A DNA stretch of 64,000 bases from Bacteriovoracaceae bacterium (GCA_013141065.1 JABFRR010000015.1:42864-106863); one strand, 5' to 3'; counted from the first letter of the stretch, positions 1 to 9,439 are shown. A program made the numbers and translations. The notes: generated from the letters alone by a model not told the origin.

Positions 1-2
1 TT

Positions 3-1012
3 TTATGTTTTTATCCACGAAGTAATCTTTCCTCTCGCCCAGGGAGCATTTAGGATTTCATTGGTAAACTCATCTGGCCCATACAATCTATTTGATTGTA
101 ATTTTCTAAGTTCGCCAACGATTGCCTTATTGTTAACTTTATCATCAACATATTTGAGTGCAATTTCATTAATTGCAAATTTTAATTCTGTTCCGGCAAG
201 TGCTCTCAATACAGCCTCTCTATTTTTTGAAAGACTTGTATAATAATCAGTAAAAATTGATTACAAACTGCAATGCTGTAACCATTCTTTCCATTAAGTC
301 TTGCACCGGTATCATCAATTTGAGAAAAATCGCTTCGACTGATTCCAGCTTCCCTTACATTTTGTCGTTCTTCTTCAAATCTCTCATGACAAAGAATCAT
401 ATTTGAAATTTCGCCGACAGATATTTTGACTTTAAGTCCGGTTAAAATTTTAAAAAGAAGATTTTGTGTCATTCTTGCCTCGTAGTGAAACTGGATGACA
501 AATGACCAAATACCAGGTCCGAAGATACTACCTTTATATTCGGGAGGCAGTTGTCCTTCAAAAACTTTTCCTAAAAATGGTGAATAGTATTTATGGATAA
601 TAAATTTGGTATTATTTAGATTAAAATTTATGTCTTGAATTACGACATCTCTAGTACCTTTGTATTGTGCATCTTTTGGAAGATCTTTTTTCGACATCTT
701 TTCTTCCGTATTGTGGATTTCTATTTCTTTAGCATTTTTATTTTTTCCACGCCCGCCGTTCTTGCCGCCTTTCTTTTTATCATCACTATCTTTCTTGTCA
801 TCTTTGTTTTTAGCAATATCTGGCTTGCCTTTTTCGCCTTTGAGGCGATTGATTTCATCCTTGAGCTTTTGATTTTCTGAAGACAGTTCAGTTATTTTAT
901 TTTCTTGAGCATCAACTTTATTGAGAAGAGTTTTAATTGCACCAACTAGCATTTTGACCGGAAGCTTGGAAAATAGTTCGATGGTAAAGTTTTTGATATC
1001 GGCGAATGGCAT
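3..1012 (-). pseudogene. IS66-type transposase, frameshifted
   Basis: This is a transposase of the IS66 (TnpC) type. The N-terminal part (start at 1012) has a leucine-heptad coiled coil (about residues 30-60), a very Lys/Asp-rich linker, and a catalytic-core segment with the motif QIDDTGARLNGKNGY that supplies a DDE aspartate. The frame breaks near 245: the upstream frame ends at 206, while the continuation FYTDYYTSLSKNREAVLRAL-like is read in another frame from about 240 down to a stop at 3. A single missing T in a T-run explains the break. The continuation also ends early compared with full IS66 transposases (about 450-500 residues), so the gene is inactive, cut or further shifted at the window edge. 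No terminal inverted repeats could be assigned because the left end lies outside the window. Confidence 0.8.
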
Positions 1013-1038
1013 TCACCAATACTTTCATATGGAAGACA

Positions 1039-1061
1039 TAAGGCCAACTAACATGGCCTTA
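1039..1061. repeat. Short hairpin between transposase and S41 gene
   Basis: TAAGGCC (1039-1045) and GGCCTTA (1055-1061) form a perfect 7-bp stem with a 9-nt loop in the gap between the divergently oriented transposase and the S41 peptidase gene. No T-run follows on either side, so it is not a convincing terminator. It could be part of the end of the IS66-type element or an operator. Confidence 0.3.
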
Positions 1062-1114
1062 CATTTAAAAAATTACCCCAGCGGGATGAATAGATTCTTA
1101 TCCATAGGTGCTTT

Positions 1115-3643
1115 ATGAAAACTAGCTTTTTATTAGTTCTGGTCATTTTGATCTCTTCTTGTGGGAAGAGCGATTCAAAAAAAAATCTTAATTTGGGAAA
1201 AAGAAATGATGACCTGGTCGTTAGTGATAACTTCACATACTCACTTCTTGAAGACTCTAGGGATAAGATAATTTCTCCGGAAATGAGCGATAACGAAAGA
1301 AAGACACTAATAACACAATCAAAAATGGTATTAAGTGAGCTTTACGTTAACCGCTTAAAAAAAATCAAAACTTATGGCCAACAAATCGATCCTATCGCGA
1401 AACTTGATCGGTTTGAAAAAGAACATATAAATTCATCTTCTGAAGTCTTTCATCAGGAGCTAGCTAATATTTATTCATCACAAAGAGATCTTCACACTTG
1501 GTACAGCAGTCCCTCACCTCGTGGATGTTATGTTGCATTCTTGCCTTTTGCAGTAACTCCGGCCAAAGACTCTAGAGGTGTTCAGGTTGCAGTAGTTAGT
1601 AGAATACGATTATGGGGAAAGACATTAGCGCTGGCACCTGAATTAATAAATTTATCCGTTGGTGATACGCTTCAATCTTTAAATGATCGTAGCATAAAGG
1701 AAGAATTAGCCTCATTAGCTACCTATAACTCTGGATCTAACAATCAGGCATTCAATAGAACTGCTTACAATCTCCTAACCTATCGAAGTCTTAGCACGCT
1801 GCCATTGCCAGCAGATAATAGTATTACGTTAAAGTTTAAAAAACAAAATGGTGATCTGTATACAGTAAGCCTCCCTTGGATAGTCTTTGAGGATACCGAT
1901 TGCTTAAAAGAAAGTACTAATTCCACTGGAATGAACTTGTCTGAGACTGCTGAAAATAACATGATCACCAAATATGAGAAATTTTATAAAACAAAAATCA
2001 TCTCACCTAAAAAATCTGGCCCTTTCATTATGAGTAAGATCACTGATAATAAGAACAAAAACAAAGAACATGGTTTAGTCGTTATAAATAGTTTAACAGA
2101 AACTGCAGAGCCCACGATTTCATGGTGGTCGTTTAAAAATGAAAGTGGAACCTTCGGTGTTATTAAATTATCTTCATTTTCTCCAGAAAAATTAAACATT
2201 CTAGAAGCAAAGGTCATGATTGCTGACTTAATGAGCGTCCAGATGTCTACATTTGATGGGATCATCTTTGATCTGAGAAATAATGGTGGAGGCAAAATCT
2301 CCTATGGACAAAGTTTAGCGGAATTAGTCAGTGCTAAGTCGATTGACGTTTTAAAATTTCAACTCTTAAATACTCCGGCTACTCGTCATTATTTTTCAGT
2401 TGCGGAACCGAGTTCTCCATTTACTAAGGAACTAATACAGGCTAATACAACTAACTTGCCAATGACAGCTGCGATTCCACTTTCAAATGCAGACCAAATT
2501 TTTAAAAATGGTCAAGTTTTCTTCAAACCTGTAGCAATATTTACAAACGCAAATTGCTATTCAACTTGCGATATGATGTCAGCACTATTCCAAGATCATG
2601 GCCTGGCCGAAATATGGGCAGAAGATGCTCAAACTGGTGCAGGAGGAGCGAATAATTGGAACTACAATGATTTAATTAGTTATCTCCCAAAAGATAAATT
2701 AGGTCCATTTCAAAAACTTCCTTTCAATATAAATATAGGATTTGCTTTCAGACAAACAGTCCGCACAGGACTCAATGCTGGTGTATTGTTAGAAGATGAA
2801 GGTGTTAAAGCCGATCATATTCTTGAAACTTCAGTTGAAGATGTTGTCACAAATGGATTATCACAGTTCGCCAAAATAAGTCAGTCGCTTGCTTCAAAAA
2901 AAGAAGATTACTTGGCATGGGCAGACTTCAACAGTAAAAATTCTCTTGAAACCACAAATGATCAGCTTGATCTTCTTATAGATTTCAAGGCAACTGAAAA
3001 AATCCAAGTTTTTCATAAGAAAATTCAAGTTGCTGAAGTCAATGTCGACTACTCTCTGGAAACTCAAACGGTATCGATTAGTTTGCCAATGAAAACTTTG
3101 GAAAAAAACTTTGGTGACATTGAAATTAAAGGAACAAATAAGAATTCATTTGTTTGGAGAAAAGTAACTTCTATTAGAAAAACAAGTGCACCTATTAAGA
3201 TTGCACAAAACGAAGAGTTTATCTTGAAGTTCGATAATAATCCTTCTCCCGTTAATGTTTACAATATACAAGATGATGAAAATCTTGGTTGGAGAATTGA
3301 CGGACAAACAATAAGAATAGGAACATTTTCTGGCTATGCCGATAAAGTAAATTCGACTGCTTCAATTTTTGTGGATTTAAGTGATAAAAAAAATGCAGTC
3401 CTAAGTTTCAACATGGAGTACTACACTGAACCATCATTCGATTTTGTTGAGGTAGCAGTTATCGGTAAATCTAAAAAGCTTGCAGTAATCCCTGCAAAAA
3501 CTTCTGGAATTCAGACTAACAAAAACTTTGTAGCTGACTTATCTCAATTCAACGGACAAAAAATTGAATTGCGCTTCAGCTTTCAATCCGATGAAGGCGG
3601 AATAGATAAAGGTGTGTGGGTTAGTAACTTAAAGATTAAATAG
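1115..3643 (+). CDS. Secreted lipoprotein S41-family (C-terminal processing type) peptidase
   Basis: This is a serine peptidase of the tail-specific protease family, predicted to be exported and lipid-anchored (signal peptide with lipobox ISSC, lipidated Cys16). The N-terminal third resembles the PDZ-like region of the family. The S41 core follows: FDGIIFDLRNNGGGK at about residues 380-395, and NCYSTCD with the likely nucleophile Ser483, followed by an EDAQTGAGG loop. About 250 extra residues follow the protease core. The last ~120 (including WRIDGQTIRIG and FDFVEVAV) look like a jelly-roll/immune-inhibitor-A-type beta sandwich, common in secreted peptidases. The 842-residue length is roughly twice that of a plain CtpA. 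The canonical Ser-Lys dyad lysine is not obvious, so the catalytic arrangement may be tricorn-like. The start is the first ATG with a full signal peptide. The next gene begins 12 bases on. Confidence 0.85.
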   Translation: MKTSFLLVLVILISSCGKSDSKKNLNLGKRNDDLVVSDNFTYSLLEDSRDKIISPEMSDNERKTLITQSKMVLSELYVNRLKKIKTYGQQIDPIAKLDRFEKEHINSSSEVFHQELANIYSSQRDLHTWYSSPSPRGCYVAFLPFAVTPAKDSRGVQVAVVSRIRLWGKTLALAPELINLSVGDTLQSLNDRSIKEELASLATYNSGSNNQAFNRTAYNLLTYRSLSTLPLPADNSITLKFKKQNGDLYTVSLPWIVFEDTDCLKESTNSTGMNLSETAENNMITKYEKFYKTKIISPKKSGPFIMSKITDNKNKNKEHGLVVINSLTETAEPTISWWSFKNESGTFGVIKLSSFSPEKLNILEAKVMIADLMSVQMSTFDGIIFDLRNNGGGKISYGQSLAELVSAKSIDVLKFQLLNTPATRHYFSVAEPSSPFTKELIQANTTNLPMTAAIPLSNADQIFKNGQVFFKPVAIFTNANCYSTCDMMSALFQDHGLAEIWAEDAQTGAGGANNWNYNDLISYLPKDKLGPFQKLPFNINIGFAFRQTVRTGLNAGVLLEDEGVKADHILETSVEDVVTNGLSQFAKISQSLASKKEDYLAWADFNSKNSLETTNDQLDLLIDFKATEKIQVFHKKIQVAEVNVDYSLETQTVSISLPMKTLEKNFGDIEIKGTNKNSFVWRKVTSIRKTSAPIKIAQNEEFILKFDNNPSPVNVYNIQDDENLGWRIDGQTIRIGTFSGYADKVNSTASIFVDLSDKKNAVLSFNMEYYTEPSFDFVEVAVIGKSKKLAVIPAKTSGIQTNKNFVADLSQFNGQKIELRFSFQSDEGGIDKGVWVSNLKIK

Positions 3644-3652
3644 AATGAGAAG

Positions 3653-3823
3653 TATATGATTCAAGCAGAAGAAATTATAATTCGACAAGCTAAAGAGGGC
3701 GACTGTGCAGAAATAGCCAATGTCCATCTGAACTCTTGGAGAAAAGCTTGTAAAGGCTTATTACCTCAAGAATTTTTGAATCAATTAGCACTCACTTTCA
3801 AGCGACGAATGAACATGTGGAAG
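3653..3823 (+). repeat. GNAT 5' duplication, copy A
   Basis: A 171-bp segment matches 4606-4776 without indels; I count about 20 mismatches in 168 bases. It encodes the first ~56 residues of a GNAT acetyltransferase. In this copy the tryptophan codon TGG at the conserved HLNSW position is intact. After the shared AACATGTGGAAG the sequence switches abruptly to a signal peptide and Tim44-like gene. Confidence 0.9.
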
Positions 3824-4564
3824 TTTTCAAATTTCAACAAGAAATATTCTTTTTTAATAATTATATTTTTTGCAATTTTAAGCTCAGAGCTTTTTGCACG
3901 CGCAGGAGGTGGTAGCTCAGGCGGTGGAGGAGGAAGCCTAGGAAGAGCTTTAGGTTTACGTCAACATACCGGTGGATCTAGTTTAATTGGAGCTAATCTT
4001 ACCCTTATTCTATTGCCGATTATTTTTGGATTCTTTTTCGTTTCTGATAAATATATCCAATATAAAATAACGAAACGAAAGAAATTCATCAATAAAATTC
4101 TTCTTAAAATAAGCCTAATTGAACCAGAATGGAGTGAGGAGAACTTAATCAAAATTACTAAAAAAAGATTTGAAGAAATTCAAAAACAATGGGGAGATCA
4201 TAATTTAAGTGAACTCAAAGATAGTTTAAGTAAAAATTTATTTATAGATTGGCAAGAAAAAATACAAGTGCAAAAAGCTAAAGGTGAAGTTAATACTCTT
4301 CATAGCATCGAATACCAAGATGTATTTATTGTAGATGTAAAGAACTATTCAGACGATAATCTTGATACATTTACAACTTGTTTTGATATATCCGCCGTGG
4401 ATCAGACAGTTGTGAATAATATTCCAACTAATAATTACTTAGCAAATTTTCGCGAATTTTGGACCTTCCAAAGAGATAATACAAATTGGATATTAACTGA
4501 TGTGAGCCAGACAGAAGGATGGAAGCGTTTTGTTGATGGCCATATAGTTTTTGAGAAAAGTTAA
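3656..4564 (+). CDS. Tim44-like domain membrane protein, fused in frame to a GNAT N-terminal fragment
   Basis: The open frame begins with ~56 residues of a GNAT acetyltransferase (EIIIRQAKEGDCAEIANVHL) and runs on in frame into an unrelated protein. That protein has a hydrophobic leader (about 61-79, ending LFA before RAGGG), a Gly/Ser-rich stretch GGGSSGGGGGS, a membrane segment (about 112-128) and a C-terminal Tim44-like domain (KRFEEIQKQWGDHN, FREFWTFQRD, W-LTDV). Exported Gly-rich Tim44-like proteins of this layout are common in bacteria and lack a settled function. The native start is probably ATG 3815 (or 3809), giving ~249 residues with a clean signal peptide. The GNAT part is then a duplicated leftover, though a true fusion product cannot be excluded. 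The ribosome site before 3815 is weak. Confidence 0.7.
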   Translation: MIQAEEIIIRQAKEGDCAEIANVHLNSWRKACKGLLPQEFLNQLALTFKRRMNMWKFSNFNKKYSFLIIIFFAILSSELFARAGGGSSGGGGGSLGRALGLRQHTGGSSLIGANLTLILLPIIFGFFFVSDKYIQYKITKRKKFINKILLKISLIEPEWSEENLIKITKKRFEEIQKQWGDHNLSELKDSLSKNLFIDWQEKIQVQKAKGEVNTLHSIEYQDVFIVDVKNYSDDNLDTFTTCFDISAVDQTVVNNIPTNNYLANFREFWTFQRDNTNWILTDVSQTEGWKRFVDGHIVFEKS

Positions 4565-4605
4565 CACTTATATATCAAGTATAGTGAAAATTTAAAAAAG
4601 AGAAT

Positions 4606-4776
4606 AAAATGACTCAAGTTGAAGAAGTTATAATTCGAGCGGCCAAAGAAGGGGACTGTGCAGAAATAGCAAATGTCCATCTGAACTCTTAGAGAGAAGC
4701 TTACAAAGGCTTATTACCTCAAGAATTTTTGGATCAATTGCCACTCACTTTTAAACGACGAATGAACATGTGGAAG
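4606..4776 (+). repeat. GNAT 5' duplication, copy B
   Basis: This is the partner of the 3653-3823 segment, offset by 953 bases and colinear. Here it is continuous with the rest of a GNAT gene, so this copy is probably the original locus. It carries TAG at 4690-4692 where copy A has TGG. Confidence 0.9.
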
Positions 4777-5133
4777 AGAGTTATTTCTGAAGTTAACGAA
4801 GTTCTTCAGGTCGCTGAAGACAAAAGTGGCATTATTGGCTTCGCTACATTTTCAAAAGGAAGAGATGTCGGATCAGAGAATATGGCCGAAGTAGGAGCAA
4901 TCTATCTACTAGAAAAGTATAAAGGAAAAGGAATCGGTTATTCTCTTTTATCATCTGGCTTTAAGCGAATGAAGGAGCAGGGATTTAAAGAGGCTTACTG
5001 TTGGGTGCTTGAAGGCAATACAACAATCAAGTTTTATGAACGCTCAGGGGCTAAATTTACTGGTAAGACAAAAGAAGCTGAAATTGGTGGGAAGAAAGTC
5101 TTAGAGCTTGCGTATCAATGGGACATGATTTAA
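4609..5133 (+). pseudogene. GNAT N-acetyltransferase with an in-frame TAG
   Basis: Reading from ATG 4609 gives a complete GNAT acetyltransferase of about 174 residues, interrupted only by TAG at 4690-4692 (codon 28). The family tryptophan in HLNSW is expected there, and copy A of the duplication has it. Downstream are the usual GNAT elements: VGAIYLLEKYKGKGIG (acetyl-CoA-binding motif A with the GKGIG turn, about residues 101-115), then WVLEGNTTIKFYERSGAKFTG (motif B). The family transfers an acetyl group from acetyl-CoA to amines. The part after the stop could restart at TTG 4729, but that would lack the first strand and helices. A nonsense mutation is the simplest reading. Sequencing error or stop-codon recoding are alternatives. 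Confidence 0.8.
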
Positions 5134-5475
5134 AAAAAGACTAAACTATAGGACAAATTAGTACCTATTTCCAAAACTAATTTGAAATCAGGGACGGCCT
5201 TTTTAAGATAAGGACAGGCTATCGCTCACTTTGATTGTTCTTTTTTGATTTTTAAACGCCAAAATACCGTAGTGTAATATGGGCTACTTTATAAAACATA
5301 AACTTGTAGAAATATTAAGGACTGATAAGCTCGAAGAATCTGATGAAAAAAGGTGATAGTTTTAGTCGGAAGATGTTTTAAAATAATGAAACTAAAACTC
5401 TTAAAAATCTAAATTTTTGAGTCTTTATAGTTATAGATTAATAAGAATTAATCCATTAATACCGATCAATCAAAG
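5134..5475. other. Intergenic region, no gene seen
   Basis: About 340 bases of A+T-rich sequence between the GNAT pseudogene and the secreted glutaminase-like gene. No convincing reading frame, RNA gene or terminator was found. It presumably holds the promoter for the downstream gene. Confidence 0.5.
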
Positions 5476-6684
5476 ATGAAATTTCTTATTATAATGTTCA
5501 TTTTATATTCAAGTTGTTTATTTAGTAATGAAGAAAGAAACAATCATTTTGTTGTGGAAAGTGCAACTCAAGTTTTAAAGGAAATTCCAAAGATAGGCTC
5601 AACACCACAATTAATTTGTGAAAAAAATAATTTTCAAATTGATTTTATAGAATGCGTACAGGCAAAAGAACTTAATAAAAGTATAGAAAAAAACTTTAAA
5701 GTAGAAGGATGGAAACGAAATGCAGAACTAGACTCGCAGGTGAAGGCATGCTTTCAAAAAAGATTCGAACATTGCTACACTAACCTTAAAAAAAATATTG
5801 AACTCGAAGAAATAATAAAATTGTTCAACACATGGAAAAAGGACCCTCGTTTTCGCTATCCCTCAGGAGCAGGGATGTGCAATTATCGAGCAGAAACATT
5901 ATCACACTTCTTAGCAGAATTAGGTTATCAATCTAAAACAATTAGAATCAGAAATTCTCCTACCTTGATTGCTATGGATCGAGACTCTGAAGATAATTTA
6001 AATGGAAACTATGATGATTATCAAGGTGAACATACCATTGTCCAAATTATAGTTAAAACAGAAGATGGCAATGAAATGCCTTATTTACTGGACCCACAAT
6101 ATATGACCAAGCCTGAGACTTTGAATAATTATTTTATCAAGGTGACAGGTCAAATTTGTGAAAAGATAAGTATAAAATTATTGGATAAATCAAAATGCAC
6201 ATATGAGGAACAACCACAAAACCAAATACCCGACGGGCATGATCTGTTTAATCCAGAAGAAAATTCAAACACTGCTTTAAATTGTGGATGGTCTAAAAAA
6301 GATGTTGGTTCACGAATTTCTATTTGGCCTAATCCAATTACAAAATCAGATATGAAAATTGTTAAAACAAACGGAGGTAAAACTCCTAAACTGTTTGAAG
6401 AAGAAAATGTTACAGAGAATACAAGTCGAAGACTCATTATTAAAGCATACGAAGATTATGCAGAATCATTAAATAATAAACTTTTAAAAGTTAATTCAGA
6501 AATCGAAGCAGAAAAAAATATTTTGTTCGATAAAAAAGATAAAAGTCCTGAAAATCTCTATTTTATAAAAGAATTTACTGAAATTTCTCAAGAAAGACAA
6601 ACTACAAAAAAATCACTTCTCGAAACTATTGAGAATATTACAGAGAGAATACGAATTGTTAAAATTAATCTAGGTCAAGAATAA
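5476..6684 (+). CDS. Secreted protein with a putative protein-glutaminase/transglutaminase-like core
   Basis: The 402-residue protein has an N-terminal signal peptide (MKFLIIMFILYSSCLFS). The central part carries a Cys-His-Asp arrangement typical of transglutaminase-fold or protein-glutamine deamidase enzymes. Cys135 sits in GMCNYRAETLSHFLAELGY at the start of a helix, His186 in GEHTIVQIIV on a strand, and Asp206 in YLLDPQY. Spacing and local context match bacterial protein-glutaminase-like domains, which deamidate glutamine side chains. The C-terminal ~100 residues are charged and predicted to be coiled coil. The assignment is by motif only. A structural or peptidase role in the same fold is possible. 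The next gene starts within 40 bases on the same strand, suggesting co-transcription. Confidence 0.55.
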   Translation: MKFLIIMFILYSSCLFSNEERNNHFVVESATQVLKEIPKIGSTPQLICEKNNFQIDFIECVQAKELNKSIEKNFKVEGWKRNAELDSQVKACFQKRFEHCYTNLKKNIELEEIIKLFNTWKKDPRFRYPSGAGMCNYRAETLSHFLAELGYQSKTIRIRNSPTLIAMDRDSEDNLNGNYDDYQGEHTIVQIIVKTEDGNEMPYLLDPQYMTKPETLNNYFIKVTGQICEKISIKLLDKSKCTYEEQPQNQIPDGHDLFNPEENSNTALNCGWSKKDVGSRISIWPNPITKSDMKIVKTNGGKTPKLFEEENVTENTSRRLIIKAYEDYAESLNNKLLKVNSEIEAEKNILFDKKDKSPENLYFIKEFTEISQERQTTKKSLLETIENITERIRIVKINLGQE

Positions 6685-6721
6685 AATCTTAACCTTGCCT
6701 GAAAGGCATATAGGAAAAGAT

Positions 6722-7357
6722 ATGAAAAAAATACAAAAAAATATCGGAGTCTTTCTTTTAAGTATTATATTAATAGGTGCGATTTTTTACTATTTGAAGT
6801 TCCTAGAAAAAGATTATGATTCTCTCATGAAACGAGCTTACAAACGGAAAGAAGAATTTATAACTTTATCTGTGTTTGATGGATTCCATGAAGTCTCAAT
6901 CCCAGATGCTGAAAAAAATTCCATAGGTCTAGGTGTGGATTCTGATAGTAATGGAATTAGAGATGATATAGATATTTGGATTAATCGAATGTCTAATAAT
7001 TTTAATGAGCGCATGGCCATGAGACAATATGCGAAAGTGCAATTTGGCTTAATGAGAGATTGCTTAGAAAATAAAAATTCTAATCAGGTATCAGCAAATG
7101 ATGCTCTAAAAAAGTCCCAGATATGTTTAGAAATGATTAGTTATTATGAAAGAAATGGAAAAAGTTTTGGTGTGCCGATGCTGAACCTGCTTTTGCCTAA
7201 TACCGATTTTCGCAAGAGCTGCTATCAATTTAAAAATATAAGTGGATTTAATAAAGTTGTTACTGTGGACTTATTAAAATCCAATTGCCAGTTTGAAGTT
7301 CAAAATTCTCAAGGAATTGTTGAAGTTAGTGAGATTTATAAGAATTCGATTCATTAA
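6722..7357 (+). CDS. Membrane-anchored exported protein with a DxDxNGxxDD calcium-type loop
   Basis: I do not recognise a family. The start was placed at ATG 6722 because AGGAAAAG lies just before it; the frame is open back to 6695. The 211-residue product has one N-terminal membrane segment (IGVFLLSIILIGAIFYYL) and then an exported domain. Near residue 70 the stretch GVDSDSNGIRDDIDIWI resembles calcium-binding dockerin/thrombospondin type 3 loops often found in secreted bacterial proteins. Three cysteines follow in the C-terminal half. It lies 37 bases after the glutaminase-like gene on the same strand and may be its partner; this is inference from position. Confidence 0.55.
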   Translation: MKKIQKNIGVFLLSIILIGAIFYYLKFLEKDYDSLMKRAYKRKEEFITLSVFDGFHEVSIPDAEKNSIGLGVDSDSNGIRDDIDIWINRMSNNFNERMAMRQYAKVQFGLMRDCLENKNSNQVSANDALKKSQICLEMISYYERNGKSFGVPMLNLLLPNTDFRKSCYQFKNISGFNKVVTVDLLKSNCQFEVQNSQGIVEVSEIYKNSIH

Positions 7358-7467
7358 AAATCTCCCCCACGCAGAAAGCATAAAGACATATCAACATATT
7401 TTTCAAGCAAATGAATTGTTAAAATTGTTAATTTATAAAAAATAATGTAAAATAAAAACTCACAACA

Positions 7468-7524
7468 ACAAACACAATTCTTTCGGTTTTTATTAATATT
7501 CTTTTTCGGAAGGATTGTGTTTGT
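7468..7524. repeat. Long inverted repeat, possibly a terminator
   Basis: Left arm 7468-7486 and right arm 7507-7524 are near-perfect complements (ACAAACACAATTCTTTCGG against the reverse of GGAAGGATTGTGTTTGT, two differences), with a ~20-nt T-rich loop. It lies about 110 bases after the membrane-anchored gene and just before the convergent barrel fragment, so it may terminate transcription in both directions. The long T-rich loop is unusual for a simple terminator. Confidence 0.5.
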
Positions 7525-7567
7525 CTTTAGATTTGTTCAAAACAATTCAGACAATTTATATAAATAA

Positions 7568-7913
7568 TTAAAAGAAAAGGATATCAGCTCCAACCGTCCA
7601 TTTCCACTGTCCCAATCCATTTCCAAAAAGATCTTTTAGGTGATCCTCAATCTCGTTTTCGTTAGAGTTAAAGAGATAATCACCTCTGAGAATGAATGAT
7701 AAATCAGAATTGATTTTATATTTAACCTCAGGGCCAGCTGAAAAATATTGGTCCCGATCCTTATTCAACAATTGAATTCCACCTCTTTCAACATATAACG
7801 AGCTTAATGAATATAAGCTCATATGCCCACCAAGATTAGCTTGCTTCAATATATATGCAGCAGTTGCAGTTAATTCTATCAATGACCCCACTTTGTAATT
7901 TTCAAATTGATTA
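7568..7913 (-). pseudogene. C-terminal fragment of an outer-membrane beta-barrel protein
   Basis: The frame reads as alternating hydrophobic and polar beta strands (ELTATAAYIL, YFSAGPEVKYKIN, LSFILRGDYLF, WKWTVGADILFF). It ends on a terminal phenylalanine after an aromatic strand, the signature recognised by the BAM machinery in outer-membrane proteins. The 5' part is missing: upstream (toward higher coordinates) the frame runs straight into the inverted repeat of the IS66-type element at 7914. No matching N-terminal half is found on the far side of the element, so the loss involved a deletion or rearrangement and not only an insertion. Confidence 0.6.
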
Positions 7914-9439
7914 GTAACTGGACAGCGTAATTTATAATTTCTTAAAGATTTTGTTGGGCCTATCGACTCAGATGTTGGATAATAGGTTCAATGAAAATTG
8001 AAAATATCGACATAAGCAAAACTATTGAAGCTGCAAAAAAACAAATTGCTTTTGATAAATCTCTTTCTCCTGCTCTTCGTTCAACATTTGAACTTTTAAT
8101 TCTTGTCATTAATCTTATGGCCACCCGGTTTCAAACAAATAGTAGCAATAGCAGTAAACCTCCATCGCAGGATCCAAACCGCCTTCGAAAAACAAGAACT
8201 GATAAAGGATTAAAACGCGATAAAAAAAGCAAGGCGGACAAGTTGGTCATTCTGGATCAACTTTACAAAAAGTTGAAACACCTGATGAAATTGAAGAGAT
8301 TTTGATCAATAAAAATCCATCCCAAAGGGAGTTTATGAGCAAGTTGGTATTGAGTCTCGGCAGGTGTTTGATATAAAGATTTCTACTCATGTCATAGAGT
8401 ATAGGGCAGAAATTTTAGAAGATAAAAAAGGCAATCAGTACATTGCGGCTTTTCCAAAACATGTAAAAAAAGCTGTTCAATATGGTAATGAAGTCAAATC
8501 ACAATCAGTATACATGTCACAGTTTCAATTAATCCCACTGGCAAGAGTCAGTGACTATTTTAATGATCAACTAAAGTTGGCGATTAGCAAAGGAAGCATT
8601 TCAAATTTTAATAAAGATGCTTTTGAGAAATTAGAATACTTTGAGACATGGGCCAAAGAACAGCTTTTACGCTCGCCCTTTAATCATGCAGATGAGACCG
8701 GCATTAATCTCAATGGAACGAGAATCTGGCTGCACAATCTTTCCAATGACAAAGTCACTCTTTATCACGCTGATGAAGAGCGTGGAAGTGAAGCAATGAA
8801 TAGGATGGGAGTTCTTCCTTTTTATGTAGGGATTTTGTGTCATGACCATTGGAAACCATATTATAAATATTCTTGCACTCACGCTCTTTGCAACGCTCAC
8901 CACTTACGCGAACTTACCTTTGCATTTGAAGAAGATGGTCAAAAGTGGGCGAAGAAAATGTATGACCTCCTTCAAGAAATAAATGAAAAAGTTACTAAAA
9001 CAACGGCAGGAGTGTTATCTCCTAAAAAAATAAAATCTTATCAAAAAATCTACAGGACAATCCTTTCAAAAGGAAAAAAAGAATGTCCTTTTTGCAAAAA
9101 AAAACTGAAGTTAAGCAGGGACGAACGAAAAGAGTAAATCAAGAAATTTACTTGAACGCTTAATTGATTTTGAAGATGATACTTTAATGTTCATGAAAGT
9201 GAGTGTGGTAAGTTTCACTAACAACCAAGGTGAGAATGATTTACGCATGACCAAGGTTCAGCAAAAAATCTCTGGATGTTTTAGATCAATGGAGGGGGCA
9301 CAGATCTTTTGCAGAGTTCGTGCTTATTTAGTGACCTGCCGAAAAAATGGAGTGAGTCCAACAGAAGCACTGAGGCTTTTATTTCAAGGTAAATTGCCAG
9401 CATTTATTAAGTAAACCCGAAATTACGCTGTCCAGTTAC
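7914..9439 (+). mobile_element. Degenerate IS66-type insertion sequence with 20-bp inverted repeats
   Basis: Perfect 20-bp terminal inverted repeats bound the element: GTAACTGGACAGCGTAATTT at 7914-7933 and its reverse complement at 9420-9439. The 1,526-bp body carries only a TnpC-type transposase gene, without the accessory TnpA/TnpB genes of larger IS66 elements. The 8-bp target duplication expected for the family is not visible: the flanks (AATTGATTA on the left, AAAAGTCTT on the right) do not match, and different gene remnants lie on either side. A deletion or recombination between two copies probably followed insertion. Confidence 0.85.
7991..9414 (+). pseudogene. IS66 family transposase, multiple frameshifts
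   Basis: The reading is that of an IS66 transposase (~470 residues if repaired). It has the N-terminal NSSNSSKPPSQDPNR motif, a GGQVGHSG zinc-finger-proximal segment, the catalytic HADETGINLNG (first Asp) and CHDHWKPYYKY (second Asp), CNAHHLREL, and the C-terminal QKISGCFRSMEGAQIFCRVRAYL segment with the catalytic Glu. Frame changes are needed near 8235, 8320 and about 9110. The pieces are otherwise well conserved, so inactivation looks recent or reflects indel errors in the sequence. Confidence 0.85.

Noticed and set aside
1984..2295. Minus-strand open frame of ~100 codons inside the S41 peptidase gene.
   Set aside because: It lies wholly within a well-supported gene on the other strand and shows no family features or ribosome site.
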